The position numbers and the translations under genes are program-made. From the NCBI GenBank assembly GCA_902465755.1, contig CABQOK010000016.1:1-13600 (forward strand): a stretch of DNA of 13,600 nt, in the 5' to 3' direction. Positions 1-6,303 of this stretch are shown here, one piece after another. Within the stretch, counting starts at the first letter, position 1. Each line of letters opens with the position of its first letter. This DNA comes from an uncultured Anaerococcus sp. GTDB taxonomy: Bacteria > Bacillota > Clostridia > Tissierellales > Peptoniphilaceae. A model generated the notes under the pieces. That model was not told the DNA's origin. It saw only the letters and a list, made by a program, of their open reading frames with translations, and made no database searches.

Positions 1-1279
1 CATTGGTGATGGTAGTCTTTCCTGCTCCAGTAGATCCTACAAAGGCAATCTTCTCGCCTGGATCTGCGTAGAAGGAGATGTCTTTTAGAATTTGGTTTTT
101 TCCATCATAGGAGAAGTCCACGTTTTTAAATTCCAGTCTTCCTTCTAGAAGTTGGTATTTATCTTCTCCGTCTTCTTCCCATTTCCAAGCATATCTTCCA
201 CTCATTCCAACATGCTCTGTGATCGTTCCGTCTCTTTTTACTATTGCACTTACAAGGTCAATGTAGCCAGTGTCGATTTCTTCTTCCATATCCATCACCT
301 CAAATATCCTATCAGCTCCTGCAAGGGCTTGGAATACTGCATTTGCTTGTTGGGATATGTTTACTATAGGATTTTGGATTTGTCTAATATTTGATAGAAA
401 TGCTGCAAGAACTCCAACTGTGATATTTCCTTGGATTGTAAGATATACTCCAAGCACTGTGATTAGGGCGTAAAGAATATTTACAGAGTTTAGGAGAAAA
501 GGCATAATTTTTCCTGCATTGATATTTGCTTCGGCAAAGCTTGCTCTTAGCTCTTCACTTTTTTCAATAAATTCTTCTTCTGCTATTTTTTCTCTTGAAA
601 ATACCTTAACCACTTTTTGTCCAGAAAGCATCTCTTCATTGAAACCATGAAGCTTTGATACGTTGGCTTGGGCCTTGGCGAAAAACCTCCCTGACCTTAG
701 TACAATCTTTGATAGGATTGGGATCATTACTACAAGTCCTATGATTAGACACAAGGTTAGGTTAAAGTCCAGCTTAAACATAACTATTAGGGTTCCGAAG
801 AAGGTAAGTACACTTCTTATAATTGTTGGAACTGTATTTGCCAAGGCTTGGGATAAGACATCTGTATCGTTTGTGAAACGACTCATAATCTCCCCATGTT
901 GGTTGTTATCGAAAAATCTTACAGGAAGAGTTTGTATCTTATCAAAAAGGTCGTGTCTTATGTTTCTGATCGATCTTTCACCGACTCTTACCATAAGTCT
1001 TGAATAGATGAGACTTGTTATAGCTGATACCATATAGATAAAAGCCATTTGTATGACAGCTGTCTTAAGTCCTGGAACATCTCCTTTTAAGATATGGTTA
1101 TCTATAATAGGTTGGAGCATATTCACTCCCCAAATTTGGGTTACTGTTGATATTACTACTCCAAGGATAATTACAGTCATTTGCCATTTGTAATCAAATA
1201 GATAACCCATTAATCTCGACAAGGACTTAAATGACATTTTCCTTCGGTAATCTGTTTTTTGCATGCGATTATCAGTCAT
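1..1279 (-). CDS. ABC exporter half-transporter, permease + ATP-binding domain (3' end beyond window)
   Basis: This frame stays open from an ATG at 1279 to the left edge, giving 426 visible residues. The N-terminal ~330 residues form a type IV ABC exporter membrane domain, with a typical segment near residue 110 (HDLFDKIQTLPVRFFD) that starts the first long cytoplasmic helix pair. A linker of roughly 40 residues containing YAWKW (near residue 363) follows, then the start of the nucleotide-binding domain with Walker A GSTGAGKTT at residues 415-423. The sequence is cut off 3 residues after that motif. The Q-loop, signature, Walker B and H-loop lie outside the window. The start overlaps the stop of the upstream half-transporter by 8 bp, and a GGAGG at 1288-1292 sits 8 nt upstream; an in-frame ATG at 1285 is too close to it. 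It probably forms a heterodimeric multidrug- or lipid-type exporter with the 1272-3035 product. The substrate cannot be told. Confidence 0.93.
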   Translation of the reverse strand, partial: MTDNRMQKTDYRRKMSFKSLSRLMGYLFDYKWQMTVIILGVVISTVTQIWGVNMLQPIIDNHILKGDVPGLKTAVIQMAFIYMVSAITSLIYSRLMVRVGERSIRNIRHDLFDKIQTLPVRFFDNNQHGEIMSRFTNDTDVLSQALANTVPTIIRSVLTFFGTLIVMFKLDFNLTLCLIIGLVVMIPILSKIVLRSGRFFAKAQANVSKLHGFNEEMLSGQKVVKVFSREKIAEEEFIEKSEELRASFAEANINAGKIMPFLLNSVNILYALITVLGVYLTIQGNITVGVLAAFLSNIRQIQNPIVNISQQANAVFQALAGADRIFEVMDMEEEIDTGYIDLVSAIVKRDGTITEHVGMSGRYAWKWEEDGEDKYQLLEGRLEFKNVDFSYDGKNQILKDISFYADPGEKIAFVGSTGAGKTTITN

Positions 1280-3035
1280 TATCATTACCTCCTTGTTGTT
1301 GAATATCGTAAGTCTGTCTGTAATTTTTGTTTCTTTCGTATAGCTCGTCGTGACTTCCTATATCAGCAATTTTCCCTTCTTCCATGACGATTATCCTATC
1401 GGTGTACTTGAAGGAGGATACCCTTTGTGAAATTATAATTTTGGTTAGGTCTTTTAGATTTTGGTCTATTCCTTTCATAATCGCAGTTTCAGTCTTGGTA
1501 TCTACAGCAGATGTTGAGTTATCGAGAATCAAGATTTTTGGCTTCTTTAATAGGGATCTCGCTATAGTTAGTCTCTGTCTTTGACCACCGGAAACTCCAC
1601 TTCCTCCTTGACCTAGGACTGATTCATAGGAATCATTTCTCGCTCTCACAAACTCATCTGCTTGGGCAATTTCTGCTGCAAGACGAATCTCTTCATCACT
1701 CGCTTCACTATCTCCCCAACGTAAGTTATCCGCTATAGTACCAGAAAAAAGCGTGTTTTTCTGTAATACTATCGAAACACCATCTCTAAGGGTCTTAAGG
1801 TCATATTCTCTTATGTCATGCCCCCCCACCTTAAGGCTTCCCTTGCTTATATCATATAGTCTTGGTATAAGTTGGACTAGGGTAGATTTGGCAGAGCCTG
1901 TTGGTCCAAGGATTCCTATTGACTCTCCGCTTTTGATGTGAAGATTGATATCTTCAAGCTGATAATTACCTGAATCTTCCTCGTACTTGAAGGAGACATC
2001 ATCAAAGTCGATTGATCCATCTTCAAGGTCAAGACCTTCTACTTTGTCATCATTATCCATTGTTGGCTCTCTTTTTATAACTTCAACCACACGGGTTATA
2101 CCTGGTGAAGCTGACATAAACATAGTAAGAACCATGCTCATTCCGATGAATGCACCAAGAAGCATAATTGCATACATATTAAAGGAAATTAAATCTCCTA
2201 CTCCAAGTCTGCCCTCTATAATCTCGATCCCGCCATAATAGGTTAGACCTACGAATGTTGAAAATAAAATAAAGTTTGCTATAGGGAATACATAGCTCAT
2301 AGGACCTTGGGACCCATCTGCTAGCTTAAACATCTCTTCGTTTTGAAGACCAAACTTATCCAGTTCATATCTTTTTCTAACGAAGGACTTGATTACTCTC
2401 ATATTGTTTAAGTTTTCTTCTATAACTAAGTTTAATTTATCATATTGGAAACGGGCCTTCTTAAACTTTGGTATAGCGTAGGTAGTTAGAGCCATCAAGG
2501 CTATAAAAAGCAAAGGCACTGCCACAAGAAATATAAGGGACAATTTGGCACTGGCCCTAAAGGCTAAAACAAAGGAAAATATAGCCATAACAATGGTCTT
2601 ACTTACAAATCTTGTTGACATAAACATTGATTGGGCTAGCTGTTGCATATCAGAAGTTAACCTGGTTAAGAGAGATGGAACTCCAAAATATTCCAAGTCC
2701 TCAAAAGAAAACTTCTGTATGTTTCTGTACTGGGCCCTTCTTGCATTATCAGCAAGTCCACTCGAAGTAAGACCTGCGTTTTTGGTAGCTTGCATACCAA
2801 AGTACATGGTTAGAAGAGATAGGGCTACCATCAATACTCCATATTTTATCGCTTGACCCAAGTCCTTGTCGTTTACTGCAGTATTTAGGGTTAAACCCAT
2901 AATCATAGGTATCAACAACTCTAAAATAGTCTCAAGAGTAGTGAAAATCTGTGACAGTAATCTAGTTTTCTTGTACTTTCCAAGATGCCTTTTCATATAA
3001 GAAAAGGATCTGTTAAATTCTTTTATACTATTCAT
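1272..3035 (-). CDS. ABC exporter half-transporter with degenerate ATPase site (multidrug/lipid type)
   Basis: This 587-residue TMD-NBD half-transporter has membrane helices over about residues 25-310 and a nucleotide-binding domain from about 340 on. Walker A reads GPTGSAKST (377-385), with Ala in place of the last Gly. The Q-loop is Q425 and the signature is VSGGQ (481-485). Walker B runs ILILDN (501-506), so the usual catalytic Glu is Asn506. The switch His is replaced by Gln537 in SQRVSS. In heterodimeric exporters such as TM287/TM288 and BmrC/BmrD, one subunit carries exactly this kind of inactive site; that is family knowledge. I infer that the partner is the next gene, which overlaps by 8 bp. 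The start ATG overlaps the stop of the MarR gene (ATGA), and its Shine-Dalgarno lies inside that gene. It is expected to be expressed under the MarR-type repressor. The substrate is unknown. Confidence 0.95.
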   Translation of the reverse strand: MNSIKEFNRSFSYMKRHLGKYKKTRLLSQIFTTLETILELLIPMIMGLTLNTAVNDKDLGQAIKYGVLMVALSLLTMYFGMQATKNAGLTSSGLADNARRAQYRNIQKFSFEDLEYFGVPSLLTRLTSDMQQLAQSMFMSTRFVSKTIVMAIFSFVLAFRASAKLSLIFLVAVPLLFIALMALTTYAIPKFKKARFQYDKLNLVIEENLNNMRVIKSFVRKRYELDKFGLQNEEMFKLADGSQGPMSYVFPIANFILFSTFVGLTYYGGIEIIEGRLGVGDLISFNMYAIMLLGAFIGMSMVLTMFMSASPGITRVVEVIKREPTMDNDDKVEGLDLEDGSIDFDDVSFKYEEDSGNYQLEDINLHIKSGESIGILGPTGSAKSTLVQLIPRLYDISKGSLKVGGHDIREYDLKTLRDGVSIVLQKNTLFSGTIADNLRWGDSEASDEEIRLAAEIAQADEFVRARNDSYESVLGQGGSGVSGGQRQRLTIARSLLKKPKILILDNSTSAVDTKTETAIMKGIDQNLKDLTKIIISQRVSSFKYTDRIIVMEEGKIADIGSHDELYERNKNYRQTYDIQQQGGNDND

Positions 3036-3475
3036 CTATCCTCCTTCATAAAATTATTAGAAATCGAATCTAAGAGAAGTTCTAAGTATTTAGTAATCTC
3101 TCTAACATTTTCTTCTCCCAAATCCTCATACATGGCCCTATTGGCTTCTTCTATTGGGACTAAGGCCTCTCTCATCCTAAACTCACCCTTCTTTGTAAGG
3201 TAGAGGTTTTTCGCCCTCTTATCTTCCTCATCTTTTCTAAGTTCGATAAAGTCTTTCTCCTTTAGATTCATGATTGCGCTATTAATAGTCTGTTTGGGGG
3301 CTTTGAACTTATTTACGAGAGTCTTTTGTTTTACTTTTTCATTCATTCCTATTTGGATTAAAATCATACTTTCCAAATCATTTAGCCCATAAAAACTTGC
3401 TCTCTCCCTATTAAGACCATTGGCCTTTCTTAGTAGAGAAAAAATATTAATTATGGCTTTTAGTTTCTCGTCCAT
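3032..3475 (-). CDS. MarR-family transcriptional regulator, likely repressor of its own ABC-exporter operon
   Basis: The protein has 147 residues, the usual length for MarR dimeric winged-helix regulators. Helical N- and C-terminal segments (about 1-20 and 105-145) would form the dimer interface. The probable recognition helix lies near residues 59-72 (APKQTINSAIMNLK). The wing near 79-97 carries the family-typical acidic/Arg turn (EEDKRAKNLYLTKKG). The start ATG has a strong GGAGGG-type ribosome site 5-10 nt upstream. The gene is first in a coupled operon with two ABC half-transporters, an arrangement common for drug-responsive MarR regulators. Its promoter holds a perfect inverted repeat between -35 and -10, which fits autorepression released by a small ligand. 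The ligand is not deducible. Family assignment is firm; the target is inferred from position. Confidence 0.93.
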   Translation of the reverse strand: MDEKLKAIINIFSLLRKANGLNRERASFYGLNDLESMILIQIGMNEKVKQKTLVNKFKAPKQTINSAIMNLKEKDFIELRKDEEDKRAKNLYLTKKGEFRMREALVPIEEANRAMYEDLGEENVREITKYLELLLDSISNNFMKEDR

Positions 3476-3504
3476 CTACCCTCCTTAATTTTGTTTACCA
3501 AGAT

Positions 3505-3532
3505 ATTATAGTCCGATTTTGGACTATGTCAA
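3505..3532 (-). promoter_or_regulatory. Consensus promoter of the marR-ABC operon
   Basis: Read on the minus strand, TTGACA (3532-3527) is followed after exactly 16 bp by TATAAT (3510-3505). Both hexamers match the housekeeping sigma consensus at all six positions. The predicted transcript start near 3498 leaves a leader of about 23 nt containing the marR ribosome site. A promoter this strong fits a gene held down by a repressor. Confidence 0.8.
3508..3527. promoter_or_regulatory. Inverted-repeat operator, probable MarR binding site
   Basis: ATAGTCC (3508-3514), a 6-bp spacer GATTTT, and GGACTAT (3521-3527) form a perfect 7-6-7 inverted repeat. It fills the spacer between the -35 and -10 boxes of the marR promoter and overlaps three bases of the -10 and one of the -35. 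A dimeric MarR protein bound here would block RNA polymerase. It also lies just upstream of the divergent AAA+ gene's putative promoter, so it could influence both directions. That it binds this MarR protein is inferred from position. Confidence 0.7.
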
Positions 3533-3560
3533 GTGAAAAATCCTACTTATATTGTATAGT
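3533..3560 (+). promoter_or_regulatory. Putative weak promoter of the AAA+/VWA unit
   Basis: GTGAAA (3533-3538, 4 of 6 matches to the -35 consensus) and TATAGT (3555-3560, 5 of 6) are 16 bp apart. The leader would be only about 10 nt, so the GAGGTG ribosome site (3568-3573) sits near the 5' end of the transcript. This is the best candidate in the 102-bp divergent gap, but it is not strong. Confidence 0.35.
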
Positions 3561-3577
3561 ATAAAGCGAGGTGAAAC

Positions 3578-4483
3578 ATGATTAAATACTTACAAGAAGA
3601 AAATATTGACGAAAATTTGATAAAACAATTAGAAGAATATAGAAAAAAAAATGGACTTACTGATAACGACAGGGTAATTAAGCCTGAATACAAATATTAT
3701 GGAAAGGAAGTCCTTGAACAAGCTATAGCTGCCCTACTGGCAGGAAAAAACATCCTCCTTACCGGGGCAAAGGCCACAGGAAAGAATGTCCTTTCATCAA
3801 ATCTTTCCTATCTCTTCCAAAGACCATCCTACAACGTATCCTTTCACGTAAACACAGACTCCGCTGCTCTTATAGGTGCTGATACCTTCAAAAACGGCGA
3901 GGTTGTCTTTAGAAAGGGTCCTATAACAGAGGCAGCAGAAAAAGGAGGCTTTGCTATCTTAGATGAGATTAACATGGCTAAAAATGAAGCTATATCAGTC
4001 CTTCACGCAACTCTTGATCACAGAAGAATAATAGATCTTGCTGGATACGATAAGATTGCCCTAGATCCAAATACAAGATTTATAGCCACCATGAACTACG
4101 GCTATGTAGGAACAAGAGAGCTTAACGAAGCCCTTTCTTCAAGATTTATGATTATTAATGTGCCAAATATAACTAAGGGTAATCTAGATAAGCTACTAGC
4201 TGATAACTTCCCGACTCTTAAGGAAAAATACAGGAAGGCCTTTATCGATTTATTTATAAGTCTTCAAACAAAAAGCGAAAACAATGAGATCTCCACTAAG
4301 TCTGTCGACCTTCGTGGATTAATCGGAGCTATTGAAACTATAAGGATAGGTCTTTCCCCTTACCAAGCCTTGATGATGGGACTTGTCAACAAATCCTTCG
4401 ATGAATTCGAAAGACAAATTGTCCTCGATGCCCTAAAGAGCAAGATTCCTACAGATATAGGAGAAAGTGTATTTGATGAATGA
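3578..4483 (+). CDS. MoxR/CbbQ-type AAA+ ATPase
   Basis: The 301-residue protein has a single AAA+ module after a short helical N-terminus (about 1-40). The P-loop is GAKATGKN (63-70), with Asn where the Mg-coordinating Thr/Ser normally stands. Walker B is FAILDE (125-130). Sensor 1 is Asn173 in TMNYG, and an arginine-finger-type Arg189 sits in ALSSRF. The C-terminal helical lid covers about 195-295. The layout resembles the CbbQ/NorQ/MoxR clade, whose hexamers work with a VWA partner to remodel or activate client enzymes, often for metal-cofactor insertion; that is family knowledge. The partner here is the next gene, whose start overlaps this stop by 8 bp. Ribosome site GAGGTG lies 4 nt before the ATG. 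The client protein is not evident, since no Rubisco, NO reductase or methanol dehydrogenase is nearby. Family is sure, function is not. Confidence 0.9.
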   Translation: MIKYLQEENIDENLIKQLEEYRKKNGLTDNDRVIKPEYKYYGKEVLEQAIAALLAGKNILLTGAKATGKNVLSSNLSYLFQRPSYNVSFHVNTDSAALIGADTFKNGEVVFRKGPITEAAEKGGFAILDEINMAKNEAISVLHATLDHRRIIDLAGYDKIALDPNTRFIATMNYGYVGTRELNEALSSRFMIINVPNITKGNLDKLLADNFPTLKEKYRKAFIDLFISLQTKSENNEISTKSVDLRGLIGAIETIRIGLSPYQALMMGLVNKSFDEFERQIVLDALKSKIPTDIGESVFDE

Positions 4484-6206
4484 TCAACTAGAAAAGATTA
4501 GACAGTACAACATAATCTGGGACTTCGCCAAGACCTATAAGTTCCTTCCCAAAAAATCCTTCCCCATGGAGGATATCTACCTAAACATGATAACCGGCTT
4601 TAAGATAGGGACTTTTGACTTTAAAATCCTAGATTCCTTCTTTGCCTACATCAAGAAGGATAATATGTTCTTTGATGATTTCAAATTTATGACAGAAATC
4701 TTAATGGAAGAAATTGCCTTTAAGGAAATAGCAAAAGAAAACCTAGTGATAGATGACTTTAGGACAAAATACGCAAGAAAAGTCATGGACAAATACTCCT
4801 ACCATGAGCCAAAAGATCTAAGAGAGCAAATCGAGAAGGCCTATTACGGCAAAATTTTGGATAGGCCGATTACTGAGGGCAAACTCTTTAGAGATATCTA
4901 CTATGCCCTATTTTCTATCCACACCACAAGGACCAATGAATTAGTCGATGAATTGAATAATTTCTTCGAAAAATATTTTCGACTGGATAGGTCGGCTAAG
5001 GATAGGGATAGGTTTAAGGAAATGGTCTCAGAAAATAAGGCCAAGGACTTTAAGGATCCCGACGAGATTGATGATAAAAACGCTGAGTACTCCGAAGAAT
5101 ATCTTTCAGAGCAATTTGGCATAGGTAGTGCAGAGTTTACTGGAAATATATATCTAGCTGAAAAGAAAGAAGACAATGACAAAAACCTCATGTTTCTTAA
5201 CACAGGAGAAGACACCTACCACTCATCTACAGAATTTATTGAGGACTTCTATGGGCTTTCTGTAATGGCAAAAGAAAAAGTATCCGCTCTGGAGACAAAG
5301 CTTTGTAAGGGAATCCACAAAAACAAAAGGCTCTACTTTACTAGAGGAGAATACTCCAATAAGGCCAACGCTAGGTTTTACAAGAAAGGCCGCCGTGAAC
5401 AAGCCGAAAAGACCGAATCCTTTATAAAGGAAAATGCAGCCATCAACAATAGGTCTATCAACGAACTAACACTTTCAATTAAAAACTCCATAGCAAACTT
5501 TTTAGAATACAACGAAGTCTACAAAAACTATGGAGCAATCGATTCATCAAAAGCATGGAGGGCAAATGTCCTCCACGACTATGACGTCTTTATCAACGAA
5601 GAAAGCGACGATATATCGAAGTTTAAGGTAGATCTAATACTGGATGGTTCTGCAAGCCAAATCGGTCGCCAAGCCATGGTAGCAAACGAGGCCTATATCA
5701 TAGAAAAGGCCATGGATGCCCTAGATATTCCAATCAGAGTCATGAGCTTTTCTACCCTAAGGGACTTTACAGTCTTTAATATATATAGGGACTATGAAGA
5801 AAAGGAAAATAACGAAAAGATTTTTGACTTTTTCGCATCAGGTTCAAACAGGGATGGGCTCGCCTTTAAGACTGTCCATGAACTAATAGAAAAGGATGAC
5901 GAAAACACCAAAAATATTGTCATAATCCTTTCTGATGGTAAGCCAAATGATGAAAGAAGTAATATCAATACTGTAAAAATGCTTGATAAGGACCAATATG
6001 TAGAGGAAGTCGCAGTCAAAGATACTGCCAAGGAAGTTAGAAATATAAAAGAAGATGAGATATCAATTCTAGGGGTCTTTACTGGAGAAGAAGAGGACGT
6101 AGAAAACGCCAAGTTAATATATAACACAGACTTCTGTAGGATAACTAATCTAGAAAACTTCTCAAAGATTGTTTCAATCTTTATGAAAAACCAAATCCTC
6201 CAATAG
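4476..6206 (+). CDS. VWA (MIDAS) domain protein, partner of the AAA+ ATPase (CbbO/NorD-like)
   Basis: The 576-residue protein has a C-terminal von Willebrand factor A domain from about residue 380 to the end. Its metal-ion site is visible: DGSAS (390-394), the SNRDG segment (457-461) and LSDG with Asp487. The large N-terminal part (about 1-380) is charged and helical-looking, with no motif I recognise and no signal peptide or membrane segment, so the protein is probably cytoplasmic. An AAA+ ATPase directly followed by a long VWA protein with a C-terminal MIDAS is the CbbQ/CbbO and NorQ/NorD arrangement, in which the VWA protein links the ATPase ring to its client. The ATG at 4476 overlaps the upstream stop by 8 bp and sits 12 nt after AGGAG. 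An in-frame TTG (4473) and GTG (4467) are possible alternative starts, adding one or three residues. Two hairpins follow the gene. Confidence 0.87.
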   Translation: MNDQLEKIRQYNIIWDFAKTYKFLPKKSFPMEDIYLNMITGFKIGTFDFKILDSFFAYIKKDNMFFDDFKFMTEILMEEIAFKEIAKENLVIDDFRTKYARKVMDKYSYHEPKDLREQIEKAYYGKILDRPITEGKLFRDIYYALFSIHTTRTNELVDELNNFFEKYFRLDRSAKDRDRFKEMVSENKAKDFKDPDEIDDKNAEYSEEYLSEQFGIGSAEFTGNIYLAEKKEDNDKNLMFLNTGEDTYHSSTEFIEDFYGLSVMAKEKVSALETKLCKGIHKNKRLYFTRGEYSNKANARFYKKGRREQAEKTESFIKENAAINNRSINELTLSIKNSIANFLEYNEVYKNYGAIDSSKAWRANVLHDYDVFINEESDDISKFKVDLILDGSASQIGRQAMVANEAYIIEKAMDALDIPIRVMSFSTLRDFTVFNIYRDYEEKENNEKIFDFFASGSNRDGLAFKTVHELIEKDDENTKNIVIILSDGKPNDERSNINTVKMLDKDQYVEEVAVKDTAKEVRNIKEDEISILGVFTGEEEDVENAKLIYNTDFCRITNLENFSKIVSIFMKNQILQ

Positions 6207-6247
6207 GATTTTCTTTAAAACAACAGAAGTGACCTAATTGAAAATGT

Positions 6248-6268
6248 AGAGGGATTATCCCTCTTTTT
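6248..6268 (+). terminator. Rho-independent terminator of the AAA+/VWA unit
   Basis: AGAGGGA (6248-6254), loop TTA and TCCCTCT (6258-6264) form a perfect 7-bp stem followed by further T residues to 6268. It lies 41 bp after the VWA stop codon. Confidence 0.8.
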
Positions 6269-6274
6269 CTGTAC

Positions 6275-6303
6275 AAAAAAACCGGCCTAAGCCGGAATTT
6301 TTT
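6275..6303. terminator. Bidirectional GC-rich terminator between convergent genes
   Basis: CCGGC (6282-6286), loop CTAA and GCCGG (6291-6295) form a 5-bp all-GC stem. A run of seven A (6275-6281) lies on the left and six T (6298-6303) on the right, so it ends with a U-tract in either direction. On the minus strand it ends the murJ-like gene, whose stop codon (6302-6304) touches the element. On the plus strand it backs up the first hairpin. Confidence 0.75.

Noticed and set aside
663..1007. Plus-strand open frame opposite the partial ABC transporter
   Set aside because: The minus strand is clearly coding for an ABC membrane domain here, and the plus frame has no supporting signals.
3547..3563. 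Second, AT-rich near-palindrome in the marR-AAA gap as an extra operator
   Set aside because: It is imperfect, made only of TA-rich steps and explained by the -10 region of the plus-strand promoter.
4467..4475. GTG start for the VWA protein at 4467
   Set aside because: It lies only 3 nt after the AGGAG site. ATG at 4476 is a better codon in a typical overlap, though its spacing of 12 nt is long, so some doubt remains.
5792..6127. Ser-rich minus-strand open frame opposite the VWA domain
   Set aside because: It is the antisense shadow of a well-supported gene, with no ribosome site or family resemblance.
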